Positions 1 through 11,400 of a stretch of 64,000 bases of DNA are shown here, piece after piece. The notes beneath the pieces were generated by a model. It was given only the letters and a program-made list of their open reading frames with translations, was not told where the DNA came from and did not search any database. The DNA is taken from contig NZ_JAKGAQ010000004.1 of assembly GCF_021532615.1 (NCBI RefSeq), positions 62,001-126,000 of the forward strand, read 5' to 3'. The position numbers and the translations under genes are program-made. Origin of the DNA: Octadecabacter dasysiphoniae. Lineage in GTDB: Bacteria; Pseudomonadota; Alphaproteobacteria; Rhodobacterales; Rhodobacteraceae. Positions within the stretch are counted from its first letter, which is position 1, and the number at the start of each line of letters is the position of its first letter.

Positions 1-18
1 TTTGGGGTGTTACGCTGA
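1..18 (+). CDS. Possible 3' tail of an upstream gene
   Basis: The first 18 bases read in frame 1 as F-G-V-L-R followed by TGA. The TGA overlaps the ATG of the cyclase in a TGATG junction, a usual sign of translational coupling in an operon. Only six codons are visible, so this is a guess that another gene, possibly a lasso biosynthesis or transport gene, ends here. Confidence 0.3.
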   Translation, partial: FGVLR

Positions 19-1889
19 TGTTTGCGTGCATCATGGCCCGCGGCACCCGCCAAGCCCCCCAAACATACGCGACAGAGCAGGATTTGTTGGATGCGCTGAC
101 GCCTTATGATCAGGCCGATGTTCAGGGCGCGTGGTCGAATGATCAGATGTTGATGGTCCAGACCGTGACGTGGAACACGCCGCAGTCGCGCCATGAAACC
201 GCGCCGCAAACCTGCCCGAAAACGGGACGTGTGATTGTGTCGTGGTCTCGATTGGACAATCGCGCGCAGCTATGTTCCGCGCTTGGCCTGACCGACAGCG
301 ATACGTTGACAGACCCGCAGATCATTCTTGCTGGGTTCGACATGTGGGATGACGCCTGCGCGGATCGGTTTGAGGGTGATTTCAGTTTCGTCATTTACGA
401 CCCGCAAACATCGCGAACGTTCTGTGCCCGGGACAGTATCGGGGCGCGGCCGTTCTTTTACTATGTGGATGCGGATGTGTTTGTCTGCGCCAGCACGCCC
501 GTCGTTTTTACCGGTATGAAGGCGCTAAAGATCACGCCAAGCCGGGCGTGGATGGCGCGTCATATGGCGGATGCGCCCCATGACATGACGCACAGTGCAT
601 TTGAAGGCGTTGCGCGGCTTGCCCCCGCCCACAGCATGCGCGTGACGCGCGAAGGCCCCGTGGAACCGCAGCCTTATTTTGAATTCAAAGACACCGCGCC
701 GGCCGCAACGCACCGTGATCCCCAGTATCTGGAGGACTACCGTGCCGCGTTTCACACCGCGACAGAGGCCAGATTGCGCAGCGATTTTCGGGTCGGGTCC
801 GAAAGCTCGGGTGGGCTGGATTCGTCGTCGATCATTGGCCATGCCGTTAAACATCTGCCCCACGACATCGATGATTTTCATTGCTTCGGTATGAGTCACT
901 TTGAACAAGAACCCGAATATCTGCTGGAAACAGCAATGCATTGCGGTGTGCGGCACAACCATATTACCACGCACGCCCGTTTGCACGATGATCCCAGTGT
1001 GTTGGAACGCACATTGAAGGTGATGGGGTATCCCGCCGAACACGATCAAGCCCATTGGCACATCGATATTCTGCGCCAGTGCCAGCAGTTGGGTATTCGT
1101 ACTTTATTGTCCGGGTATGGCGGTGATGAAATGGTCACGCATCAAGCCGCGGCCCTTCACACCGAGCTTTTTCATAAGCGCAACTTTGGAGTTCTTGCGC
1201 GTGAGATGCACGGCAATGCGGTGACGCGCTGGGCGCGGTTTGCGCTGAATCTTCGACGGCTATCGGCGAAAACCAAAGGCAACGGTGCGGTCCAGCCCAT
1301 CCCGAAATTTGTGCGCGCATATGTGGACAATGCATTGCTGCGCCAAGACGCGATTGAGGAGTTTCAAGTCACGCAGCGGTTCGCATCATGGTATGCGCAT
1401 CAAGCTAAAGCGCTGACATTAAACGAACATATACTACGCGGCCCCGATCTTTCGCCACGGCGCGTGGCGCGGCTTGAAGCCTGTGCACTTCTCGCTCAGA
1501 GTTACGGCGTTGAATATCGTTGGCCTTTGTATGATCGCCAATTGATGCTCCAATTTCTTAAGACACCAGCGATTGAGAAACGTCGCAAAAAGATGGGGCG
1601 CTACCTCCATCGGCGCGCGGCCACGGGGACGATACCGGACAAGGTCACATGGAAGCAAAGCAAGGACCTTGGGGGTGTAACCGTTGGTCTGGTCGGGCGG
1701 GAATTGCCCAAGGACGGTTTTCAGAATGGCGCGCATCCTGTGTTGTCGACGGTTCTTGATCCTGCGAAAATGGGTGCCAAGCGGGCCGAATATGAACAGG
1801 CAAAATCGGGCGATACAGTCGATGAGATTGCTGTCGCGCAATACAATAGTTTCTGGCGGGCAAACGCATTGGTCCGCTGGCTGGCCTGA
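18..1889 (+). CDS. Lasso peptide macrolactam synthetase (asparagine synthetase-like cyclase, C protein)
   Basis: Predicted ATP-dependent cyclase that adenylates the side-chain carboxylate of the core Asp/Glu and joins it to the N-terminal amine to form the lasso ring. The 623-aa protein has an N-terminal glutaminase-like Ntn fold (about residues 30-230, with DRFEGDFSFVIYD and RDSIGARPFFYY). A C-terminal Asn-synthetase/ATP-pyrophosphatase domain carries the PP-loop SGGLDSS (S264-S270) and a later LLSGYGGDE motif. Length and order fit lasso C proteins and beta-lactam-synthetase-like enzymes rather than housekeeping AsnB, because the catalytic Cys directly after Met1 is missing. The ATG overlaps an upstream TGA, and the precursor gene lies 108 bp downstream on the same strand. 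The family is secure; lasso function rests on the adjacent precursor and is an inference. Confidence 0.82.
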   Translation: MFACIMARGTRQAPQTYATEQDLLDALTPYDQADVQGAWSNDQMLMVQTVTWNTPQSRHETAPQTCPKTGRVIVSWSRLDNRAQLCSALGLTDSDTLTDPQIILAGFDMWDDACADRFEGDFSFVIYDPQTSRTFCARDSIGARPFFYYVDADVFVCASTPVVFTGMKALKITPSRAWMARHMADAPHDMTHSAFEGVARLAPAHSMRVTREGPVEPQPYFEFKDTAPAATHRDPQYLEDYRAAFHTATEARLRSDFRVGSESSGGLDSSSIIGHAVKHLPHDIDDFHCFGMSHFEQEPEYLLETAMHCGVRHNHITTHARLHDDPSVLERTLKVMGYPAEHDQAHWHIDILRQCQQLGIRTLLSGYGGDEMVTHQAAALHTELFHKRNFGVLAREMHGNAVTRWARFALNLRRLSAKTKGNGAVQPIPKFVRAYVDNALLRQDAIEEFQVTQRFASWYAHQAKALTLNEHILRGPDLSPRRVARLEACALLAQSYGVEYRWPLYDRQLMLQFLKTPAIEKRRKKMGRYLHRRAATGTIPDKVTWKQSKDLGGVTVGLVGRELPKDGFQNGAHPVLSTVLDPAKMGAKRAEYEQAKSGDTVDEIAVAQYNSFWRANALVRWLA

Positions 1890-1997
1890 CGTGGCATCGG
1901 AGGGGGCGCAAGACTCTTCATAAAGATTAACAAACATTTGCTTTCTGCGAATTTGAAACTTATTCTCTCCGCAGGAATTAGTTTTAGGAGATTTATC

Positions 1998-2144
1998 ATG
2001 TCTGAAGAGAACAAAGCGCAGACCGAAGCGGATCAAAAGCTGCCAACCTATGTCGCGCCAGAGCTTAAGGTTCTGGATGCATCCGAGACCGCAGGTGGTA
2101 GTTTTACAAGCCCCACGGAAGGCCCGTATAGCCGGACGTCTTGA
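1998..2144 (+). CDS. Lasso peptide precursor (A protein), 48 aa
   Basis: Small gene with a strong ribosome-binding site (AGGAG at 1986-1990, 7 nt before the ATG). The leader (residues 1-32) contains YVAPEL, which matches the YxxPxL motif bound by RRE (B1) proteins. It ends S-E-T-A, giving the Thr at position -2 that lasso peptidases require. The predicted core is residues 33-48, GGSFTSPTEGPYSRTS. Gly1 and Glu9 can form a nine-residue macrolactam ring, and the seven-residue tail has Tyr12 and Arg14 as possible steric plugs. The C-terminal residue is Ser, the acceptor used by HprK-like lasso kinases, and such a kinase is encoded at 25688. The motif set is seen directly; cleavage, ring closure and modification are inferred. 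Confidence 0.85.
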   Translation: MSEENKAQTEADQKLPTYVAPELKVLDASETAGGSFTSPTEGPYSRTS

Positions 2145-2154
2145 GGGTCGTTCT

Positions 2155-2170
2155 GCGCCGCTGATGGCGC
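2155..2170 (+). terminator. Short GC hairpin after the precursor gene
   Basis: GCGCC (2155-2159) and GGCGC (2166-2170) form a 5-bp stem with a 6-nt loop, 10 nt after the precursor stop. There is no T-run, so it may only stabilise the short mRNA. The rest of 2145-2437 holds no convincing gene. Confidence 0.25.
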
Positions 2171-2437
2171 GCGTGGAAATCAAAATTACATTTGATAAAA
2201 TCTAACTTTGGTCGCATTTCGCAAGAATTGCGGCCTTTGGTTTTCAGGGGGTAATGGTGCGTGCTCGTATCACTAGCCAAGGAAAATATATGTCGCTTTT
2301 GATGTGAATTGATTTAAGAAGGTTGGAGACGATTGTGCGGTGTCTTTTTTGACTTTTTCCAACAGATCTAGGTTTGTGATTGGTCCTTTAGTGAGTGCGT
2401 TGAAAATTTAACCAGCTGATATGCTAGGGGCTTGGTC

Positions 2438-5400
2438 TTGGATAAGAACGAAAAGTTATTTGAACTGTTAGAGCCGCGCATTCTTCTGGATGCCTCGCTG
2501 GACTTCTCCGTTTCTGATACCCTTGATAACGTTGACACAATCGAGGCGATGTCAGCCTTGATCCGCACGTTCGAGGATCAATTTGATCCCGGCGAGGACG
2601 GCCTTCTTAACCTTTTGCGAACAGAGCTGATCGACGGGCTGGACGGCGCCGACGACCTGTTTTCCATCGTTGAGGGGCAGGACGGCACCGGTTTCGGAGA
2701 GCTTGAGGACATTTTTGAGCGTGTCCGCCTGTCCGGGATGCAAGTGGTTGAAGACTACCGCACAGACCTGAATGCCGTTTTCACCGATGCGGTTTACACC
2801 GATACGATCCTTGATTTGAGGGATACCACCCGCACTTATGGGGTGCGGGACGGCATGACTGAGGTTGGATTTCTAGACAACGTTGGGCTTTTGCGCATCA
2901 ACGGTGTTGAATTGGCCGAAGGCACGACGCTGTCAGATTATTTGCGCAGCGCGGATGTGACCGAACAGGTTTTTGGTAGTGATCTTATCTGGTCTGACGG
3001 GAATCTGTCTGACCGGATCGATGCCTATTTTGATACGTTTGCTGTTGAGTACGCCCCTGTAACTGCGGGCAGTGATCCGTTGGCCCCCAATTATGAGCCA
3101 TTCAGAGAGTATACGTTTGTCGAAGACGCTGCGGGAATTCTGACAACGATTGTTGAGTTCAAGGCGGCCTTCACCGAAGCCTACGACAATGTCATTGCGG
3201 CGGCCGATACCACCGCGCTTGAACAGATTTCGCTGGCGGATGTTGATAAGACGGGCGGCGGAGAGATCATCCGGTATAGCCAAACCAGCGTTGATGAAAT
3301 CGCTGTGTCGGTGGATTTGCCGATCATCCAGACATTTCTGGATAAGCTCGATCTTGCGGGAAATCTGCGCACGATCATGCCGAATGATTTTTCCTTTTTG
3401 GCGCAAAGTGGGGTGTTTGAATATTCCATCACGGCTGCAACGGTTGTTGATGATCAGGGCACCACGACGGCCGCGATCGCGGATGTCGAAGACGATACTG
3501 TCACGGCAAATTTGAACATGGCGAACTTTGGGTTGGCGGGTGACCCCCTTGATCCGACGGGGATCGAGGCGCTGTTCGAATTTGGTGTTCCCGATGCTGT
3601 TGCTGGTGACATCAACAATCTTTTTGAGATAGGTGGCGCACCTGAAACGGATGTCGGGTTCCTAACCGGCACTTTGACGTCAATCGAAACCGGGCGCTTT
3701 GGCCTGTTCGATGCGGGCAATACGTGGACTGGTCTGGCGTTTGACGGCACTGTTATTGCGACAGTCGATCCTACGATTGGATTGACCCAGTCCAGCGTTC
3801 TTGGCGGACGCGGTGCCGTTGATTTTGCGCTGCGCGCGACGGAATTGGATGCCGATCCAGCCAATGCAGCCAGCCAGTTGGTTGAATTGGATCAGGCGGC
3901 AGAACTCGAACTGGTGCGCTATAACTTTGATATGAACTTGCCTTTGTCGCTGGACGCAGCGACGGGGATCGGGTTCGGCGCGAGCCTGACCCAAGCTGTC
4001 ACAATCGGCCAGATTGCCGCCGATACAACTGTTGCCGCCTTTGATGATGCTGTTGATGTTGATTTCGCAATTACGAGCTTTGCCGGCGTCGATGCAGAAC
4101 TGATTGAACCGCTGAACCGTATCGCCAACACGTTCTATGACACGGGCACGGATGTGGTTGAAACGTTCTTTGATGCTTTGGGCGACGGGGTTGCGTCTGT
4201 TCTTGGCAATGCGGGCTTTACGCTGGGCATTCCGCTGACCGATTTTGATATGACAGAATCCTTTGGGCAGATTGCAGATGTCTTCCAGTCCATTCCTGAT
4301 CTGTTTGCCGCCAGTCCAGAGGATTTTGGTTTCCCTGAAACTGTCGGGTCGGTCGGGCTTCTGAATATCGATGAGACCGGTATTTTCGTTGATCTTGCGA
4401 CGGATCAAACAAGCCAGACAGGCAGCGTTTTGACAGATGCGCAGCTAGATGCGCTGGCGCTGGAAACGAGTTTGAATTTCGTCATCGTGGGCTTTGATAC
4501 AAACGACGTTGAAACCCGCACCGATGTTCCCGTCGACATTACCGGTTGGGCGGAACGCGATGTTTACGGCAATATCACAGACGAATCCTTGGTTGTTCTG
4601 GCGGGTCTGATTGAAGGGCAATTGGCAAGTTTTGGATGGGCTGTTTCCATCGCCAGCCGTGCGTTCAACTTTGCGGTGACAGGACCTGGGGCGATCCAGA
4701 ACGTCAGCATGGAATCCATCGCGGGCACCACGAACCTACGCGATCTTGGGTTTAAACTGTCGCAATTGAACACAGGCACGCAAAACGGCACCGAAATTGC
4801 ATCCCTTGATGTGCATCGCGAAATCGGAACGGTCGGGCTGGAGGCGCTTGATCTTGATGTGCTGAAAGGCATGTCCAGCGTGCGGTTTGAAATCGTCGTG
4901 GACGACGAAGTGCAGCTTGTGAATGTCGTGCAGCCGACAGGCGGTTGGGGCGCGAATACGGCTGGCGATCTGGCGCAGGGTTTTGTTAATGAAATCAACG
5001 CTGCATTGGTCCTGAAAGGGATCGACATCTCGGTTGCGAAGGCTTTTGTGGGGGCTGATCCGGCACTTGAATTCAGCTTGGGCGGGGATGCGGACGGGCG
5101 CTACAAAATCGGCCTTGATCTGGAATCATTGAAACGTGCCAACAGCCTTCAGGGTATGCTGGGTTGGATGGCAGATACGGTGGGCAACATCCCGTGCATT
5201 CCTGATTTTGAGGTCAACGTAGATATCGAAACAGGCGAAGTGATCTTCGATTTTGAACCCTTCGTTGCCTGTTCGATTGATAGTGACGGAAACATCGTTA
5301 CGGGAATTCCAAGTGTCAGCGCAGGCCTGTCGATTGACAACACCAGCCTTGGCGAATTTTCGAATGTTGATCTTCAAGCCCAGCTTGATGGAACGCTGAG

Positions 5401-8400
5401 TGCGGAACTGAACGTCGCTGCGGGCTTTAACATTTTCGACATCCAGGCCGATTTCACGGCCAATGGTGAGATCGGTAGCGCGATCCTCGACAACGTGTTC
5501 TTTGACCAATTGTCGATGAATGCCGTTCTGGATGCGCAGGCGACCAACATCGTCGCCGGTCTTGATCTGGGGATGGTTGAAATCGGTGTGGGCACGGGCG
5601 CGGGTGGGCCTGACCCTGCAAACTTCATCGCGATCAATACTGAGCTTGATATTACAATCGTCGGCCAATCTGATGGTGCGTTCAGCAACCGTTTGACGGG
5701 CGCGCAACTGATCACGTTGGGAACGGATACCGGGCCGGGCAGCCGTTTGACGGATTTGCTGGGCCGCGTTGATCTGGAGGGCGGCATTGCCGTCATTCCA
5801 TACCCCGCAAGCGGTGACGATGATGTGGTGATCGAAGGCGCCGTGGCGGGCGAACGTGTGGATTTCGACCTGCCCGCAAGCACGTTGGCTGATCCAGATG
5901 ATGCCGCTGCCGAAGACCGCCAGAATGTTCTTGATCTGATCACGATCCAGAACGGCGATGATCGCGTTGACGGGCAAGATTACGTCATGGTTGCGATGAA
6001 TCTTGAGGGGATCGATCTTGGCTTTGGCGGGCTGACCCCGTCGATTGATGAACCAATCTTTGCGTCTATCGGTGACATTTTTGACCCGATCAACACGACC
6101 AGCGTTGTCTTTGATATCGCTGAACTTGCTTGTCTGACGCTGGTTGATCCTAATCTGATTTTGGATGCGCTGATCGGCCTTGGCGACGTCATCGAAATTT
6201 ACGAAGACAACCTTGAATCCTTCTTCCCGTTCCTGTTCGAAGACGTCCCGCTGTTGAACGACAGCTTGATGGCGACCTTTGATTTCACGTCTGGTTTCAA
6301 CGATGCCTTGCAGGACCTTCGCGATGAGGGCGGGTTTAGCTTTGAGAACATCAACAGTGTGTTTGCGTCCGTATTCGGCGCGGATGTTGTTACGATCAAT
6401 CTCGTCACTGCGGGCGGCGCATGTGAGCTGATCTTTGATCTCGATATCAGTTTCCTTGATGACTTTACGCAGGAAATTCCGTTCAACTTTAACCTCGTTG
6501 ATTTGCTTGGCACGGCTGGGCTGAGTGCGCTGATCGATGGTGCGGATGACAATCTGGACTCCGATGAGCAGGGGGATGAATCCGCCGATGTTCTTGGGGA
6601 TTTGTTGACAAATCTGGTGGACGCGCGCGCAGATGCGGCGTTGGTTCTGGATCCCGAACTTGGCCTGAACCTTAGCTTTGGGATTGATATCGCCGCGCTA
6701 GGTGGCCTGACATTGGCGAATGCGACTGCCACCACAACGCTCGAAGAAATCGCGAACGTGACTTCGGTGATCACCAATGGTGCGGGTTTTGACGATCTTC
6801 GCGTCAATTGGGTGGATGCGACAGATGGCAAACAGGCGAGCTATGCGATTGATATCGATGCGCTTTTGCCGCAGGCGGAAGGTGAGCCTGATGCAACGAT
6901 CCAAGATGTCGTCACCGCCTTGCAGGCCGCATTTGACGCGGATGCAAATGGCTTGGTCGTTGAATTGGCGGACAACGCCGGTGATCTGACAATTGAAATC
7001 AAAGACCCCAATTCGACAGCGCGCGATCCCGCAGGTGTATTGGCGCTGTTTGCCGATCCGATTGATACGGCTGCACTGACGGCAGAGGGCGGCGTGCAGC
7101 CTGTTCTGGCGGAGGCCGGGGAATATCCGGTTCGCAGCATCGCGCTGGCTGATCCTGTTGATCCGACCTTGGGCTATACGTTCGACATCGTGATAGCCGG
7201 AACCGCACCGATCAGCATTGATGTTCCTGCCGACGGTGCGCGCGACGACGAAGGGTTTGTTGCCGCGCTGAACACAGCGCTGAACACTGCCAACCCTGCG
7301 ATTCCTGCCGCCACGAACAACACGATCCTGATTGCGAATTCTGGTCTGGATGCTGGCGATATGTCTGGCGACAGCACACCACTGTTGCGCCTTTTATTGG
7401 CACGTCTGGATGATGACACCGGCGCGATTACGCTGGAAACGACGGCATTCGCGAACAGTCAGGGTTGGGACGAATTTTCGATTGCCATCACCGATACCGC
7501 AGGTGCGTTGTTTGGTGGCCCTGCGGAGGATGCTGGCGGGGCTTTTGAGGCACTGGCAGAGGCCGATCCTTACGTCCCACGCGCCATTACGATGATGGGT
7601 CTGGACACGATTGTTCCCGACGAATTCGAACCTCGGGTGCTTGTCGTTGCGCCGCCTTTGCCTGTCGCGGCCGTGCTGCCACTGCCAAGCGATGGTTTCA
7701 CCCTTAGCGTGAATATCACGGTTCCGGGTTCTACGGCGACGGACACAATCGACCTTGTGATCGCCGAAGACCTGACACCCCTAACACCCCGAACACCGCA
7801 AGAATTGGTGGATGCCTTGAACGACGCGCTGCGGTTCAGCGCGCCAGATACGATGCGCACGCTTAATCTCGGGACACTGACGACATCGACGGAAACTGGC
7901 GCTGCTGAAGTCACCGATATCCTCGCGGGGAACGTGTTTGCGTTTGAGCTCAATGATTTGGGCCTCGTGTCGATCACGACCACATCTGCTTTGAAAATTG
8001 TTGGTTTGCCCGAGTTTGGGTTCTCTCTTGAATATACTGCTGTGAAGGCCGGGCTTCAGACGGGCGGTGCGGCGTTTGGCAACATTCACGGCACTGGTAG
8101 CGACTGGGAGGCAACTGATGCGTCCAAGGGTTACAGCTTTGCCATCCAGATTGCGGACGGCGATCCGATTGACGTGATTGTCGAAGAAGACTTTAGCCGC
8201 GTGACGCGCGCTGACTTTGTTGACGGTCTGAATGCGGCTTTGGTCAACGCTGGTGTTGATCGGTCGCTGATTTCCGATACTGCCGTGATTGGCACCACGA
8301 CAACACTTAGCCAGATTTTACGCTTCGTTGCCGATGGCACCGACCTGACATTACAAAGCACGAATTTTGCGCAGGTGAACGGGTATAATGAATTCACCTT

Positions 8401-11400
8401 CGCCGTTGTAGGCAACGATATCAGCCACGACGTGACGTTCGAAGTGCTGGAGCTGGAGAAATCCAACATCGCCCGCGCGCTGGGCTTTAAGTCATTGATT
8501 GAACTATCGGATATCTTGAACGACCCATCGCTTGATGTGGTTGAAGGCGATGTGTCGTCCAGCGTCTTGAAAGCCAAAGACATCACCCATGATGCGCCGA
8601 TCATTTTCATTGATACTGAAGGCGACAATGCTACCCGCATTTCCGCCAACCTGAGCCTTGGCACGCCCGAAGGCTTGAATATGGTCCTTGCGCTTGGTCC
8701 GCTTGAGGTCGGTATCGAGGGTGGCAGTGCGTTTATCGGCGCCAGTGGTGGTGAAGGGCGCGGCTATGTTGCCGGCGTTGTCGAAGATATCGATGGCAAG
8801 GATGACGGGCGTTATGATCTGGCGCATTTGTACGGAATTTTCCAATCAGATGACCCTGATTTCCTGCCACTGTTCGGCCTCGACGTTGATTTTGAAACGC
8901 GGATTGATTTGCCGTTCAGCGGTGGTTTTGGCCTGCTGAATCCTGACGACCACGGCTTTGTCTATGAATCTACTTTGTTGCGCACGACGGGTAATCCGGC
9001 GGATCCGAACGACAATTCCGTGTCTGCGCGCGCACTATTTGACACCGCGGAGGCCGCGCTGGTCGAGCTTTATACAGCTGACATCAACGCAACCGACGCC
9101 GAGGCCGCGCGCGCCGCAGCGATTGCTTTGCTCGATACTCATTTTGTTGGGGACGCGCAGGCGCTTGCGCTGATCGGGCTTGCACTGACGCAGGACGAGC
9201 TTGACGGTTTGATTGATCCGATCGCAGATCTTGCCAAATTTGGTGACACCCGCGCGGGTGAACGTGATGCGACGACCAATCTTTTGCCTGCGGATTACTA
9301 CACCCCGACGGGTGATGCAGAATATGGCCCGCACTTTATTGAATTGAACTTGCCCGGTGTGGGGCTGTTTGATTGTGCGGGCATCCTTGATCTGTTGAAC
9401 AACCCGCAAGCGATCATCAATGGTCTGGATATGATGGCCGGAACGATCCAAGGGTTCATCGACGACTTTATGGGCGATCTTGATCTGCCGGTCATTGGTG
9501 ACAACCTTGCGCTTGGGGCCGGGTTCTTTGACGATTTCATCTATGATGCGTTGGACGAAGTGCGCGCCGATCTGGAACGGCCCATTGATCCGGCGGTGTC
9601 CGATGCGCTGCCGACATCGCTTGATCTGATCAACGTGTTGCTGAACCGCGCGTTGAACCTGATGTTTGATCCAAACGACACAAGCGCGGATCAGCAATAT
9701 ATTGCGGCGGCTGTGATCGATAACGGGGAACCTGCGATCTACGGCGCGTTGTCGTTTGATTTTGAAGTGTTCAATGCTGACTTGAACGTCGATCTTGCAC
9801 TGGAAATTCCGGGCCTGAATTTGGATGTGGATGCGGGGGATGGCATCCATCTGCGCACGGTCTTGGATATTGATCTGGGCTTTGGTCTGGATTGCGAAGG
9901 CTTCTTTGTTCTGAACGATGTGGACAGCCCTGAAATTGCACTGACCTTCGAAGCGTCCTTGATCGACTTTGACCCAACAACCGCTGACACGTTTGAAGCG
10001 GGTATGAGTATCGGTGGTGTTCTTGAGGTATCGGCAACGCCAACGGCTGGAACTGATAACCTTGTGCGCGCGACCATTGGTCTTGATCTGTTTGGTGCGT
10101 CGGGCATTGCGACGGGCACGGGCCTTGAGATTGATCGCGCCTATGCCTTCAGTGAACCTGAATTCGCAGCAATGGGCGGCGGGGCCGTGCCCCTTGATGC
10201 CAACCGGTTCGACAATACGGTTTATCTGTCGCAAATCGATTTCGGTGATTTCGCGACCTTTACGTTGGACGTGACGGTTGATCTGAACCTTGATCTGACA
10301 ATCGGCTTCGGATCGGGCAGCTTTGTGCCTGAAATCACAACGAAATTTATCTTTACGGCTGAAATTCCGCAGTTGGTCCTTGGGGAGCCTATTTCCACGG
10401 ACATTCTGATCACCGACCTCAAATTCGACGATATTCGCCTGCACACGGGCAATCTGGGCCAGATCGTTGGCCAAGTCCTGAACCCGATTACAACCTTGCT
10501 GGAACCGATTACGGACGTCTTTAAACCACTGTCCGAAACGGTGCCCGTGTCCTACGCATTCAGCGCCGCGGCCGCGATTTTCCCGATCCTGAATGTCGGC
10601 ACGCAGATCACCGAGACGCTGGGTACTTTGGCTGATCTGCCAACCAGCAATCCTGGCGGTATTTGCATCGGCACCTATAATTTCCTCGGCTTCAAGAACG
10701 AAGTCTTGTTGTCTAATTTCCGCGCCAGTGATGCGATCTTTACGCCGTGTTTCGACTTTGTGCTTGATCTTGGGTTCTCGGCGAGCGTGTCCGGCCCCGG
10801 TCTGGACATCAAGCTACCGCTGCTGACAGATCCATCCCATGCGTTGAACTTACTGTTGGGTAATTTTGATCGGGTGAGCCTGGTTGAGGCCGATTTCAAT
10901 CTGCTTCAGGCGGATATCAACGCCAATATCTCTGCTGCAATTGTGAATACCCTGAACTTGCCGAGCTGGATCGGAAGCGCGATCACAGGTGGATTTACCG
11001 CCAACATCGATATCGATTTTGATGCAGGATTTACTGTTGGGTATGATCTGGCTGGCGTCGTTAACTTTGCCAATTCCTATGATCCTGAACGCCTTCTTGA
11101 TGGCATTTTCCTTGATGCTGCGCCGGGTGCGTTGGTGGATGGCAGTGTGCGCGGTACGTTCGGGTTGAATGCAGGTATTGCGGGGGCATCCGGCAATATC
11201 GGCGGCGATGTAACCCTGACGTTTACGGATCCAAACAACGACGGCAAATTGCGTTTGCCTGAACTTTTGGCGCAGATTGATCTTGCATCCACTCAGACAA
11301 CGCTGAAGGGGCTGCTGGGCTCGTTCTTCAATGGGTCGGTCAGCTTTAGCGCGGGTCTTAGCATTTGGGGCGGTATCAACTTCCCTTCACCGCTGCCCGA

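Noticed and set aside
18..1889. Housekeeping asparagine synthetase
   Set aside because: The N-terminal catalytic Cys2 of glutamine-dependent AsnB is absent and a lasso precursor lies directly downstream.
2145..2437. Second small precursor gene after the lasso precursor
   Set aside because: The only short frame (16 codons from about 2253) lacks a leader motif and a Thr-x-Gly junction.
3680..5977. Minus-strand frames of 240-280 codons inside the LEPR-XLL gene
   Set aside because: Antisense shadows with no start signals and no family resemblance.
9035..10474. Long minus-strand open frame inside the LEPR-XLL gene
   Set aside because: It is antisense to a clearly coding Asp/Gly-rich repeat gene. 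The translated protein has no recognisable domain and no ribosome-binding site, and long antisense frames are expected from this codon usage.
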